From Candidatus Cloacimonas acidaminovorans str. Evry (GTDB lineage: Bacteria > Cloacimonadota > Cloacimonadia > Cloacimonadales > Cloacimonadaceae), in contig NC_020449.1 in NCBI RefSeq assembly GCF_000146065.2, forward strand, positions 372,001 through 436,000: a stretch of 64,000 nt of DNA, in the 5' to 3' direction. The notes beneath the pieces were generated by a model. That model was given only the letters and a program-made list of their open reading frames with translations, did not search any database and was not told the DNA's origin. The position numbers and the translations under genes are program-made. Of this stretch, positions 36,474-45,725 are shown piece after piece (position 1 is the first letter of the stretch; each line of letters begins with the position of its first letter).

Positions 36474-38075
36474 CTATTTTTCTTTTTTCTCGTTTAGGGA
36501 AGCGGCGTATGTAAACATTTGTTCTAAGGTTCTGAAACGATCAAACAGAGAAATTGCTTCCATCAACTGTTTATCCTGAGAAATAGTTATTTTATATGCT
36601 TCTTCGTCACCATGCACTTTGCGGACGAGTTCACTTTTAATAGAAGTGCGGATAAAACTATTGGCACTATCTACATCTGCTTGAGTGTATTTAATATCAT
36701 TTTTTGAAACATAAGTCAAGAATTCGTTCATAATTTTGTTATCAATTTCGGTATTGATATCAAACTGGTGGTTATGTTGGACTAAATAGTCCACGGCGAA
36801 ATTGAAGAAAACATTTTTGCGGCGTAATTCAACTCCGAAAAGGGTGAGAAAATCGCTTTCTACAGTAATATCAGGTTGAATTCCTCCTCCTCCATAGACC
36901 TTACGGTTATTGGCAGTATAATAGACCTGTTGGAGGTTGGATTCACTTTCTTTTTTCAGGTCTTCTTCGCTTACTTCTTTGCCTTTCAGGATGTTATCAT
37001 TGCTCATTTTATGAATGCAGCGTCCGCTTTTGATGTAATAATAGGCAGTAGTAATTTTAATTCCATTGCCGTTGGAAAGAGGAATAAGCTGCTGCACACT
37101 ACCTTTGCCGAAGGTATTTTTACCCATAACTAAGCCCTTATCCCAATCCTGTAAACTGCCAGCAAAAATTTCTGATGCGGATGCCGATGCTTCATTCACA
37201 AGCACGATAATAGGATAATTTCTTTCTTTAACATCAAATCTGGTATAGAGTTGCTTATTTTCCGTTCTACCTTTGGTTTCCACTACTAAACGGTTTTTCC
37301 CGATAAATTCATTAACTGTATCCACTGCCTGGTCTAAAAGTCCTCCCGGATTCCAACGCAGGTCAATAATCAAACCCTTAACATTTTGTTTTTCCAGGTT
37401 ATCAAGAGCAGCTCTTAGCTCGGTTAAAGTATTTTCACTAAATTGAGTGATGCGAATGTAGCCAACACCATTATCAAGTTTGAAACTGTAAGGAATGCTC
37501 TTTATTTTAATGGTCTCACGGGTTAATTCAAAATCAATAGGTTCAGGTAAACCGGGACGACTGATGGTAATTTTAACTTTGGTGCCTACATCTCCTCGCA
37601 TTCTTTTTACAGCTTCATCGGTAGAAAAACCAACTATGGATACATCATCTACCCTAATAATTCTATCGCCGGCAGTAATTCCCATTCTATAAGCAGGAGT
37701 TCCTTCAATTGGAGAGACAACGGTTATATAGTTCCCGATTTTATCTATTTGAATTCCTAAACCGCCAAAGGAACCTTTAGTAGTTGTAGTAAATTCCTTA
37801 AATTCTTCAGGAGTAAAATAGGTAGTATGAGGATCAGTGGAACTAAGCATACCGTCTATGGCAGCTTTAATAAGTTCTTCATCATTTAAATCGGTTACAT
37901 AGTATTGTTTTAGCTTATAAAGAACTTCACTGAAAAGCTGCACTTGGGAATATAGATTAGTACTTTGGGGACGGTTTTGGGCATAAGCATTCGTCCCAAC
38001 AATAAGTAATAAAGCGCTTAGTACCCAGATACTGATTATTGAGATCAGAGCAAGTTTCTGCTTAGGTCTATTCAT
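36474..38075 (-). CDS. ctpA: C-terminal processing peptidase (S41 family)
   Basis: This periplasmic serine protease trims or degrades envelope proteins. The 533-residue protein has a signal peptide or N-terminal anchor (residues 1-32), a PDZ domain (about 100-180) and the S41 catalytic domain. The catalytic Ser is in NEASASASEIFAGSLQDW and the Lys in KNTFGKGSVQQL. The C-terminal 100 residues are charged and helical. It begins 1 base after the tmk stop and ends the - strand operon. Confidence 0.93.
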   Translation of the reverse strand: MNRPKQKLALISIISIWVLSALLLIVGTNAYAQNRPQSTNLYSQVQLFSEVLYKLKQYYVTDLNDEELIKAAIDGMLSSTDPHTTYFTPEEFKEFTTTTKGSFGGLGIQIDKIGNYITVVSPIEGTPAYRMGITAGDRIIRVDDVSIVGFSTDEAVKRMRGDVGTKVKITISRPGLPEPIDFELTRETIKIKSIPYSFKLDNGVGYIRITQFSENTLTELRAALDNLEKQNVKGLIIDLRWNPGGLLDQAVDTVNEFIGKNRLVVETKGRTENKQLYTRFDVKERNYPIIVLVNEASASASEIFAGSLQDWDKGLVMGKNTFGKGSVQQLIPLSNGNGIKITTAYYYIKSGRCIHKMSNDNILKGKEVSEEDLKKESESNLQQVYYTANNRKVYGGGGIQPDITVESDFLTLFGVELRRKNVFFNFAVDYLVQHNHQFDINTEIDNKIMNEFLTYVSKNDIKYTQADVDSANSFIRTSIKSELVRKVHGDEEAYKITISQDKQLMEAISLFDRFRTLEQMFTYAASLNEKKEK

Positions 38076-38076
38076 C

Positions 38077-38811
38077 TTATTCTCCTATAAAGGGTTGCAG
38101 GGTGGAGAGAATCTGACGGTGAATAATTTCCGCTTGACTTTCTCCATCAAGAACAATATATCTGGAAGGGTATTTATTGGCAATAGATAAAAATTGACGC
38201 CGCACTTTTTCGTGAAAACTGAGGGTTTCCTGTTCTAAGCGGTCTAAATTGCGGTTTTTAATTCTGGCAAGTCCAACTTCAACCGGAAGGTCTAAAAGGA
38301 AAGTCAGATCAGGATTTCTGCCATAAGTGGAAAACCTGGTTAAAACATTTATTACTTCTTCATCAAGCTCTCTGGCAGCTCCCTGATAGGCATAGGTGGA
38401 ATCAAAATAACGATCACTGATCACTATTTTTCCTTCTTCCAGCGCAGGAAGAATCAATTCTGCAGTATGTTGAGCTCTGCTTGCACAGTAAAGCAGCAAT
38501 TCTGTTTCTGGTTTCATTTCCATAAACTTAGGGTTTAGCAGTAAATCACGGATGGCTTCAGATATTTTTGTGCCACCAGGTTCGCGGGTAGTTACATAAG
38601 GAATGCCCTTAGCTTTTAACACTTCCACCAGCATTATGATTTGCGTTGTTTTTCCGCTGCCTTCAATTCCTTCAAAGGTAATAAAAAGACCCTTGCTTGA
38701 AAGTGAGTCCTTGGGTGTGAGATTTTCCAAGTGAGAACTAACGCAGTGAGAACTCTTACTGTGCATAGTACTCTCACTAAATAATTGTGTCATGTTTATA
38801 GTGTTCATCAT
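38077..38811 (-). CDS. tmk: Thymidylate kinase with unusual N-terminal extension
   Basis: It phosphorylates dTMP to dTDP. The catalytic part has the P-loop FITFEGIEGSGKTTQ, TREPGGTKISEAIRDLLL, and DRYFDSTYAYQGAAR. The family normally starts a few residues before the P-loop, but here about 40 residues precede it, with Ser/His-rich sequence encoded by gtgag repeats (38703-38779). The start is therefore uncertain. ATG 38811 overlaps nadB by 35 bases; ATG 38766 or TTG 38730 are alternatives. The enzyme core looks complete. Confidence 0.88.
   Translation of the reverse strand: MMNTINMTQLFSESTMHSKSSHCVSSHLENLTPKDSLSSKGLFITFEGIEGSGKTTQIIMLVEVLKAKGIPYVTTREPGGTKISEAIRDLLLNPKFMEMKPETELLLYCASRAQHTAELILPALEEGKIVISDRYFDSTYAYQGAARELDEEVINVLTRFSTYGRNPDLTFLLDLPVEVGLARIKNRNLDRLEQETLSFHEKVRRQFLSIANKYPSRYIVLDGESQAEIIHRQILSTLQPFIGE
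38703..38779. repeat. gtgag iterons and hairpin in the 5' end of tmk
   Basis: The word gtgag recurs at 38703, 38717, 38731 and 38746 (14-15-base spacing). An inverted repeat agtgaga...tctcact spans 38745-38779. The structure resembles the iteron hairpins elsewhere in the window and covers the junction of tmk and nadB. Confidence 0.5.
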
Positions 38812-40378
38812 CGCGTTCAGGATTATCCACCAAAAAATGAGCTCCGCGGCTTTCTTTACGCATTAAAGCACTTTTAACAACAGCAATAGCGATTATAGCC
38901 ATATTTCGCGTTTCCACTACTTCTTTGCGGACTGCATTATGCTGATAAAAGTTATTAATTTCGTTATAGATATTTTCCAGACGGGAAAGAGCATATTTAA
39001 GTAACCGTCGGCTTCTTCTAATACCGGCATAACCCTGCATAATAGTTCCAATAATTTCACGGTTGTGACTAATAACCACCCATTCGTTTTCGTTGAATTC
39101 ATCAATTACTTTCCATTCCGGAATACAGGGAAACTGAACTTCTTCCAGGTTGGAAGGATGATTTCCCGCTTTATAAGCCATCACCAGCGCTTCCAGTAAA
39201 GAATTGGAGGCCAAACGGTTAGCTCCATGTAAACCACTGCAGGCAACTTCTCCGGCAACAAATAAATTACGGATATCGGTGATGCCTTCTATGGTAGAAA
39301 GCACTCCTCCACAGAAATAATGAGCTGCCGGAGCTACAGGTATTGGTTCTTTGGTGAAGTCAATTCCTCGGGCTTTTAGCATATTATTGATGGAGGGAAA
39401 ATGGCGCAATAATTGTTCTGCAGGCACAATAGTGGCATCCAGATAACAGAATTTTTCCCCTCGTTTTTTCAGTTCGCTGTCTATTGCCCGGGAAACAATA
39501 TCCCTGGGAGCTAAATTTCCCTGCGGATGGTAATTTTCCATAAAAGTGCTACCATCGGAAAGGCGTAAAACAGCTCCTTCTCCTCTTAACGATTCACTTA
39601 TTAAAAAAGTATCACCATCCGGACTCCAAAACGCAGTGGGATGAAACTGAACAAATTCCATATTAGCTAAACGAGCTCCTGCCAAACGAGCCATAGCCAT
39701 TCCATCACCTGTTGCCACTTTGGGATTTGTATCCGGAGAATAGATTTGAGCTGCACCACCTGTAGCCATCATTGTTTTTCGGGCTTTAAAAATATCCACC
39801 CGGTTTTCATTAATATTTAAAACATAAGCACCCCAGCAGGAAATTCCCGGAATAAAACCTTCGTCCTGAACTACATGGTGCTGTGTTATAAGGTCTATAG
39901 CGATATAATATTCAAAGATTTCAATATTGGGATTTTTCTGGCATTGAGCAATTAATGTTTCCATAATCTGATGGCCTGTAGAATCAGCTGCATAAGCAAT
40001 TCTTCTGCGTGTGTGACCCCCTTCCATTGTGAGGGAAAGATTTTCCAGGCAGATATCGTAATTGGGATCACGACGCGTAAAATCCGTACCCAAATCTATA
40101 AGATACTGAATCAGTTTGGGTCCTGAAGAAATTACTTCAGTAATAACTTGACGCTTACCCAATCCTGCTCCTGCCTGATAAGTATCCTCAATATGTGCCT
40201 CAAAGGAATCCAGAGAATCTATGGCAGCAGCAATTCCGCCTTGAGCGTGGTCTGTATTACAGTCATTTAGTGAACTTTTGGTTACTACTGCCACTTTTCC
40301 ATATTTGGAAACCTGCAGAGCATAAATTAAACCGGCAATACCACTGCCGATAACTAAATAGTCATACTCGTATGTCAT
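38777..40378 (-). CDS. nadB: L-aspartate oxidase
   Basis: It oxidises L-aspartate to iminoaspartate, the substrate of quinolinate synthase (nadA at 8 kb). The FAD-binding motif VIGSGIAGLIYALQ opens the 533-residue protein, followed by the TDHAQGGIAAA motif. Further typical blocks are EFVQFHPTAFW, LRGEGA, and PVAPAAHYFCGGV. In anaerobes fumarate rather than oxygen is the likely electron acceptor (inference). It overlaps rimI by 17 bases. Confidence 0.95.
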   Translation of the reverse strand: MTYEYDYLVIGSGIAGLIYALQVSKYGKVAVVTKSSLNDCNTDHAQGGIAAAIDSLDSFEAHIEDTYQAGAGLGKRQVITEVISSGPKLIQYLIDLGTDFTRRDPNYDICLENLSLTMEGGHTRRRIAYAADSTGHQIMETLIAQCQKNPNIEIFEYYIAIDLITQHHVVQDEGFIPGISCWGAYVLNINENRVDIFKARKTMMATGGAAQIYSPDTNPKVATGDGMAMARLAGARLANMEFVQFHPTAFWSPDGDTFLISESLRGEGAVLRLSDGSTFMENYHPQGNLAPRDIVSRAIDSELKKRGEKFCYLDATIVPAEQLLRHFPSINNMLKARGIDFTKEPIPVAPAAHYFCGGVLSTIEGITDIRNLFVAGEVACSGLHGANRLASNSLLEALVMAYKAGNHPSNLEEVQFPCIPEWKVIDEFNENEWVVISHNREIIGTIMQGYAGIRRSRRLLKYALSRLENIYNEINNFYQHNAVRKEVVETRNMAIIAIAVVKSALMRKESRGAHFLVDNPERDDEHYKHDTII

Positions 40379-40814
40379 TGAATTCCATTCCCATAACTAA
40401 AGCATCCTCATCGGGATTGTTGTAATATTGCTTGCGGATTCCAATCTCTTGAAATCCTACCTTTTCGTAAAGACGACGTGCTTTATAGTTGGATATTCTC
40501 ACATCCAGATAAAAGCGTTGAACGCCATTTTTATTCATCATCCGCATTGTTTCCGTGAGCAGATATTCTCCTAAGCCCTTACCCTGAAAATCAGGTTTAA
40601 CGGCAAAATTTACGATAACCATTTCTTCTTTTACACCGCAATAAAAGATGTAACCTATAACTTCCTTGCCATAAAGCAAAGTAAAAGCCCAAGGAAAAAG
40701 CATACGGGAAAAAGCTTCGGGAGGCCAGGGATTGGAATATACCTGATGTTCTATTTCCTCTATGGCATCAAAATCATCCTCACAGGATAAACGAATGCTA
40801 TAAGCATTATCCAT
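40362..40814 (-). CDS. rimI: RimI-like ribosomal protein N-acetyltransferase
   Basis: This GNAT protein has the acetyl-CoA motif VKPDFQGKGLGEYLL and the C-terminal RRLYEKVGFQEIGIRKQYY typical of RimI, including the EDALVMGMEF end. RimI acetylates the N-terminus of ribosomal protein S18. I choose ATG 40814 (MDNAYSIRLS) giving 150 residues; the frame extends upstream to 40853 but that part overlaps argS. The ribosome site is weak (aaagtgaag). Confidence 0.88.
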   Translation of the reverse strand: MDNAYSIRLSCEDDFDAIEEIEHQVYSNPWPPEAFSRMLFPWAFTLLYGKEVIGYIFYCGVKEEMVIVNFAVKPDFQGKGLGEYLLTETMRMMNKNGVQRFYLDVRISNYKARRLYEKVGFQEIGIRKQYYNNPDEDALVMGMEFNDIRV

Positions 40815-40833
40815 TATCTTCACTTTAATTTTT

Positions 40834-42483
40834 TTACATCGTCTCAGGAGCACTGATGCCCATTAACTCAAAGCAGATTTGCATAACTTTTCTAACCGTA
40901 TATAGCAGCATCAATCGTGCTTGAGAAAGAGCGAGATTTTTAACATTTACGATTTGATACTTTTCATAATAATGGTGCAGTAAAGACGCCAGCTCTTCAA
41001 TGTAAGTAGTTAAGCGATGAGGTTCCCGGTGGACAGCTATCAAAATAAGCAATTCAGGCAAATCAGCCATCTTTTGAATCAGTGCCAGTTCCTCCGGTTT
41101 ATTCAGCTTTTTTATCATTTCTTTCTTGAAATGCTTGGGGTAAATCTTCTCACTGCGCGCTTTTTTGATAATACTGCAAATGCGGGCATGTGCATATTGA
41201 CAGTAATAAACAGGATTTTCGTTGTTTTTCTTCAGTGCCAGTTCCAAATCAAAATTTAAGTGGGCATTAGCTTTGCGGGCAATGAAAAAATAGCGCGCGG
41301 CATCTTTGCCTACAACACTAATAAGGTCATCCATAGTAACGATTTTACCAGCTCGTTTACTCATTTTAACCCTTTCGCCACTTTCAAAGATATTAACCTG
41401 CTGGAGGAATATAAATTCCAATATGGAATCATCATAGTTCAAAGCACGAAAGGCAGCTCTGATACGCGGAACATAACCATGATGATCAGGACCGAAGATA
41501 TCAATTAACTTGGTGAAACCACGCTGGATTTTTGTTAAATGATAGGCAACATCAGGCACAAAATAGGTAATTGAACCATCCGATTTCATCAGCACTCTAT
41601 CTTTATCGTCACCATATTTTGTGCTGTTAAACCAGATAGCATCTTCTTTTTCATAAGTGCAATCCGCTTCGGTTAAATAGGAAAGAACTTCCTCTACTAC
41701 ACCTTCTGCGCGTAGAGCTTTTTCGGAAACCCAACCCTCAAAAACAACGCCAAATTTTTCCAGGGAATTTCTTTGCATTTCCAGCAGTTCGGAAAGGGCA
41801 AATTCCTTCAAGTGTTCCAAACGGTCTTTTTCCGGCAACATAAAAACCCTTGTCCCTTCCAAAGCATTCAAACGGTGAGCCAGATGTTTAACATATTCTC
41901 CATGATATGCCTCATAAGGGAATTCACCTATTTTCTCGCCATGGATTTCCCGTAAACGCAATTCCAACGATTCAGCTAAAATATCAACCTGGTTTCCGGC
42001 ATCGTTAATATAAAATTCCCTTGCCGGAGCGTAGCCCACATATTTCATTATTCTATATAGTGTATCTCCAAAAGCAGCTGCCCTGGCACTAACTATATTT
42101 AAAGGACCTGTAGGATTGGCACTTACAAATTCCAGCAGGATTTTTTCCTGGTTGCCGAAATCGCTTTTACCATAGTCCTCACTTTTGTAAATTTCCCAAA
42201 AAACCTGCTGATACAGGGAAGGTGAAAGAAAGAAGTTTATGAAACCTGGTCCGGCAATTTCCAGTTTTTTATATGCTTTGTTTTTTTTCAGTTCTTTTAC
42301 TATTTTATCTGCCAAATCTTTTGGTTTCATCTTGTTTTCTTTACCTAAAACTAAAGCGGCATTGGTAGAATAATCTCCAAACTCTGGATTATTGGGAATT
42401 TCTACGGTAAATTCCTTTTCGTGATTGAGTTTCAGATTATCTAATGCCTCAACTATGTTCTTATGTAAAAGTTCTTTAATCAT
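40834..42483 (-). CDS. argS: Arginyl-tRNA synthetase
   Basis: The 549-residue class I enzyme has the N-terminal additional domain, the FVSANPTGPL block and KMSKRAGKIVTMDDL (KMSK motif intact), and the C-terminal DALR anticodon-binding domain. Where most ArgRS have H-I/V-G-H after NPTGPL, this one reads N-I-V-S (residues 129-132). I believe some bacterial ArgRS share this, but I cannot confirm it here. The remaining active-site blocks (FYINDAGNQ, FGPDHHGY) look normal. It overlaps rsfS by 4 bases. Confidence 0.93.
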   Translation of the reverse strand: MIKELLHKNIVEALDNLKLNHEKEFTVEIPNNPEFGDYSTNAALVLGKENKMKPKDLADKIVKELKKNKAYKKLEIAGPGFINFFLSPSLYQQVFWEIYKSEDYGKSDFGNQEKILLEFVSANPTGPLNIVSARAAAFGDTLYRIMKYVGYAPAREFYINDAGNQVDILAESLELRLREIHGEKIGEFPYEAYHGEYVKHLAHRLNALEGTRVFMLPEKDRLEHLKEFALSELLEMQRNSLEKFGVVFEGWVSEKALRAEGVVEEVLSYLTEADCTYEKEDAIWFNSTKYGDDKDRVLMKSDGSITYFVPDVAYHLTKIQRGFTKLIDIFGPDHHGYVPRIRAAFRALNYDDSILEFIFLQQVNIFESGERVKMSKRAGKIVTMDDLISVVGKDAARYFFIARKANAHLNFDLELALKKNNENPVYYCQYAHARICSIIKKARSEKIYPKHFKKEMIKKLNKPEELALIQKMADLPELLILIAVHREPHRLTTYIEELASLLHHYYEKYQIVNVKNLALSQARLMLLYTVRKVMQICFELMGISAPETM

Positions 42484-42836
42484 CTCTCATTCTCTTGAAC
42501 AGGTCTTTTGGCTATTTTTGCCAAAAGCTCATCTATATTATAATAGTCCCTTGTTTCGGGTAAAAAAATATGCACAATCAAATCTCCAATATCAAGCAGA
42601 ACCCAATGTCCATAATCAATGCCTTCTTTACTTAAAATACGTAGGTTATTCTTTTTTGCCATTTCCACTATATAATTGGCAATAGCTTTATTATGTACAT
42701 CGGCACTGCCTTCACAAACAACCACGATGTCTGTATAATCACATTTTTCTTGAACATCATAAATGCGTATATTTTCTGCTTTTTTCTCTTTCAGCCAGCC
42801 AATAATTACTTCCAAACTAATATATTCCGCCAACAT
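42480..42836 (-). CDS. rsfS: Ribosomal silencing factor RsfS
   Basis: RsfS binds ribosomal protein L14 and blocks subunit joining in starvation. The 118-residue protein has the family signatures DIVVVCEGSADVHNKAIANYI, EGIDYGHWVLLDIGDLIVHIF and PETRDYYNIDELL. It follows the LytR_C gene by 9 bases and overlaps argS as ATGA. Confidence 0.94.
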   Translation of the reverse strand: MLAEYISLEVIIGWLKEKKAENIRIYDVQEKCDYTDIVVVCEGSADVHNKAIANYIVEMAKKNNLRILSKEGIDYGHWVLLDIGDLIVHIFLPETRDYYNIDELLAKIAKRPVQENER

Positions 42837-42845
42837 ATCCTCCCT

Positions 42846-43295
42846 TCAATAAGCAATAAACTGCTCATAATCCCTGCCGACAATGATTTCAAAATCGGCA
42901 CTGAAATATTCACTGTAAGCACTTGTCCATCTTTGAATTCCGGTCATTTTCATCAACCGTTCCAAATCTTCCCTATCTCCTTTGCGAATAACGATTATCG
43001 TCTTATCATATATTGGCTTGGGGGTTTCTGACAAACCAACCACTTCTATATTTTTATCCTTAAGAGCGGCAGCAAAATCTGCAGCCAAGTGTTCATAACC
43101 GCAACCGTTAGTTACCATTACTTTAATTGCCGGAAGCTGTTCTTCGCTATATACAGGTTTGCTTTCCTCAGTGTTTTTCTTCCAGATAAAAAAAAGCACA
43201 ATTGCCACAATAGCAATAAGAATTAGGGTTATAGGCAACCAAATCTTTCTTTTTGTGGTCAACTTATTTTCAGGCGGGTTGTTTGTCAAATTCAA
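42846..43295 (-). CDS. Membrane-anchored LytR C-terminal domain protein
   Basis: One membrane segment (about residues 18-40) leaves a short cytoplasmic N-terminus and an outside domain that matches the LytR_C domain: AIKVMVTNGCGYEHLAADFAAALKDKNIEVV...TIIVIRKG. This domain often sits next to rsfS in bacteria with unknown function. The protein lacks the LytR-CpsA-Psr catalytic domain. It lies between the HIT gene (11 bases) and rsfS. Confidence 0.8.
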   Translation of the reverse strand: MNLTNNPPENKLTTKRKIWLPITLILIAIVAIVLFFIWKKNTEESKPVYSEEQLPAIKVMVTNGCGYEHLAADFAAALKDKNIEVVGLSETPKPIYDKTIIVIRKGDREDLERLMKMTGIQRWTSAYSEYFSADFEIIVGRDYEQFIAY

Positions 43296-43306
43296 CCGAT
43301 AACCTC

Positions 43307-43828
43307 TTAATTTTTTATAAGTTTGGCAAATTCAGGTGCCAGTTTGTTATAGACAGAATCAAAGGATTCCGGAATTACTCTTTCACCACCTATCACACTC
43401 ATAAAATTACTATCCCCAACCCAGCGTGGAACTATATGAATATGTAAGTGTTCAGCAATTCCTGCTCCAGCAGCACAACCAAGATTGATGCCGATATTTA
43501 TGCCATCACAGTTATACACCTTTTTCAAAATGGTTTCAGTATTTCTGACGAGTTTTGCCATTTCCAGCCAGGCTTCTTCTTGCAATTCGGTTAGAGCTCC
43601 ACAATGTTGATAAGGAATAATCATTAAATGACCATTATTGTAAGGATAGCGATTCAGCATCACATAACAATTCTCAGCCCGATGTAAGATCAAGTTTTCT
43701 TTATCGTTATCAGTATTTTGAAAACGGCACATTATACAATCACCTTCTTTTTCCCCTAAAATGTAATCCAATCGCCAGGGAGAATAGAGATAATGATGTT
43801 CATCTTTGCTTTTTTTATTGTTATTCAT
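43307..43828 (-). CDS. HIT-family nucleotide hydrolase/phosphorylase
   Basis: The catalytic triad motif HLHIHIVPRW is near residue 110. An N-terminal CIMC pair and a C-terminal extension resemble the AP4A phosphorylase-like HIT subfamily of bacteria. It likely acts on dinucleoside polyphosphates or AMP derivatives. I choose ATG 43828 (MNNNKKSKDEHH) giving 173 residues and an 8-base overlap with the glmU-like gene; a TTG at 43843 is the earlier option. Confidence 0.88.
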   Translation of the reverse strand: MNNNKKSKDEHHYLYSPWRLDYILGEKEGDCIMCRFQNTDNDKENLILHRAENCYVMLNRYPYNNGHLMIIPYQHCGALTELQEEAWLEMAKLVRNTETILKKVYNCDGINIGINLGCAAGAGIAEHLHIHIVPRWVGDSNFMSVIGGERVIPESFDSVYNKLAPEFAKLIKN

Positions 43829-44849
43829 ACTGTATCTCTTCAATTATATGCGAACCGAAATCCAGGATATGATGTTCCGGCAGAATAGCGTTTACTAAAA
43901 TGTTATGCCCTTGCAGGATGGAATCAAGAGAAACAGTGCTGTGTTCCAAATAACAGCAGGGGCCAATTACACAACCCTTTTCCAAAGTACTTTTCCCTTT
44001 AATAACCGTATTTTGATGAATTTCCACATCCGGTTCAATTATTACTTCATCTCCAATATAAACACTATGTGGATTGTGAATAACAACTCCGTTATTGAGC
44101 CATTTTTTCCGAGTACGATCAACATAAATATCTTCCAAGGCAGCTAGTTCTTCCTGTGAATTTACTCCGGAGACCTCCATTAAATCCTCCAGAACCACAT
44201 TGGAAATAGTTTTGCCTTGTCTATAAAGGATATCTATAGTGTCTGTAAGATAATATTCACTCTGCTGATTGTGATTGGAGGTCTGTTTGAGAGCGCTAAA
44301 TAAATTCTTTGCCTGAAAACAATAGATACCTGTATTCCATTCTTTAATTTTTCTTTGTTCTTCGCTGGCATCTTTGTATTCTTTGATACCGCAAATTTTG
44401 CCTGATGTATCTCTTAAGATGCGTCCATATTTTCCTGGGTCATCCAAAAAGGCAGTTAGAACTGTGCAAGCAGCTGAAGAACTTTTATGTTTCTCGTAAA
44501 TCCGGAGAAGGGTTTGTGCAGAAAGCAAAGGAACATCTCCACATAAAATCAGCACATCCTGATCGGGGTTTGTGAATAAGGATTCTGTAATCATTACCGC
44601 ATGACCTGTTCCCAGTTGTTCTTCCTGTTCCACAAATTCAATTTTTTCATTATCTTCTACTGCAGAAATTACATTATTTTTCCTATAGCCAACGACTATA
44701 TATATTTTTTGGCAATTAGCGGATAAAGCTGTTTCCACTACTCTTTGAATCATTGGTTTATCGGCAAGCGGTAAAGTTACTTTAGCTCTTTCGGATTTCA
44801 TACGCGTGCCTTTTCCTGCAGCAAGAATAATCCCTGCCAGATTATTCAT
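43821..44849 (-). CDS. glmU: GlmU-like UDP-GlcNAc pyrophosphorylase, lacking acetyltransferase half
   Basis: Residues 1-230 are a GlmU-type uridyltransferase: AAGKGTRMKSERAKV, EQLGTGHAV, LCGDVPLL, and EWNTGIYCF are present. After it comes a left-handed beta-helix of only about 85 residues. Full GlmU has about 450 residues, with the acetyltransferase active site in the later helix coils and tail, which are absent. It probably converts GlcNAc-1-P and UTP to UDP-GlcNAc, with the acetylation done elsewhere; other sugar-1-phosphates are possible. No frameshift is evident downstream because the next gene starts here. Confidence 0.85.
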   Translation of the reverse strand: MNNLAGIILAAGKGTRMKSERAKVTLPLADKPMIQRVVETALSANCQKIYIVVGYRKNNVISAVEDNEKIEFVEQEEQLGTGHAVMITESLFTNPDQDVLILCGDVPLLSAQTLLRIYEKHKSSSAACTVLTAFLDDPGKYGRILRDTSGKICGIKEYKDASEEQRKIKEWNTGIYCFQAKNLFSALKQTSNHNQQSEYYLTDTIDILYRQGKTISNVVLEDLMEVSGVNSQEELAALEDIYVDRTRKKWLNNGVVIHNPHSVYIGDEVIIEPDVEIHQNTVIKGKSTLEKGCVIGPCCYLEHSTVSLDSILQGHNILVNAILPEHHILDFGSHIIEEIQYE

Positions 44850-45345
44850 AATATTCCTCCTCGGCTACTATACTATAATATAATTCATAAATCGTTTTAT
44901 GCATTAAAGGATGTTTGGCATTAGGAATCAGTTCATTCAGCAAGCGCAAAGCAAATTCACGATTATGTAAATCAGGATGGGGAATAATAACTTCAGGGGA
45001 TGACTTTTCCAAAGGTGTTATTCTACTATCCAAAACCAGGTCTCCGGCTAATAGAATATCAATATCAATATTACGCGGTCCCCATTTTATCCTTCTTATT
45101 CTACCCATCGCTTTTTCAATATTTAGCAATCTTTCCATCAATTCTTGGGGCTGATAACTGCTTTCCACTTCCAGCACCTGGTTAAGAAAATCAGGTTGAT
45201 TAATTATTCCGTAGGGCTCGGTTATAATTCTTTTAGAACTGCGGAGTATTTTTATTCCCGGGTCATTTTCCAAACGCTGAATTGCTCCATCAAGCTGACT
45301 TACCGGATTATTCAAATTGGAACCAAGGCATAAATAATAAATCAT
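44842..45345 (-). CDS. folK: 2-amino-4-hydroxy-6-hydroxymethyldihydropteridine pyrophosphokinase
   Basis: It transfers pyrophosphate from ATP to the pterin in folate synthesis. The 167-residue protein has LCLGSNLNNP, the typical FLNQVLEVES block, and the signature RWGPRNIDIDILLAGD with the metal-binding Asp pair. It overlaps folB (4 bases) and the glmU-like gene (8 bases). Confidence 0.94.
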   Translation of the reverse strand: MIYYLCLGSNLNNPVSQLDGAIQRLENDPGIKILRSSKRIITEPYGIINQPDFLNQVLEVESSYQPQELMERLLNIEKAMGRIRRIKWGPRNIDIDILLAGDLVLDSRITPLEKSSPEVIIPHPDLHNREFALRLLNELIPNAKHPLMHKTIYELYYSIVAEEEYYE

Positions 45346-45725
45346 TGAGACAGGTTATCCTCCTGATTGTTTCTGGTTCGGCTTAATATCACTTCCACCG
45401 ATTTCAAACTTCCTGGAATAGGAACTGAGGGTTTTTGAATGCAGATAGTCAGCTTTTCCAGCAGAGGAAAATCAGCCAATAGTTTATCGGCAATAGTATT
45501 GGCACAATCTTCCAGCAAATAGAATTGCCGGCTTTCCATAATTTCCTTTATTTCTGCATAGACCTTGGTGTAATCAATAGTATCTTCCAAACGGCGAATA
45601 GTTTTATCTATGGTCGGATTGGTATGCAGAACAGCGCTAACGATAAAACGTTGACCCAAAGAGCGTTCTTCTGCATTCACTCCATGAAAGCCGTAAAAGA
45701 CCATTTCATTTAATCTTATTTTCAA
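45342..45725 (-). CDS. folB: Dihydroneopterin aldolase
   Basis: It cleaves dihydroneopterin to the substrate of FolK. The motif MVFYGFHGVNAEERSLGQRF near the start is the family signature, and LLEDCANTIADKLL follows. The frame is open back to 45848, but the family begins right at KIRLNEM. I place the start at TTG 45725, whose TTGA overlaps the rseC stop by 4 bases, with GAGGAA upstream. This gives 127 residues. Confidence 0.9.
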   Translation of the reverse strand: MKIRLNEMVFYGFHGVNAEERSLGQRFIVSAVLHTNPTIDKTIRRLEDTIDYTKVYAEIKEIMESRQFYLLEDCANTIADKLLADFPLLEKLTICIQKPSVPIPGSLKSVEVILSRTRNNQEDNLSQ

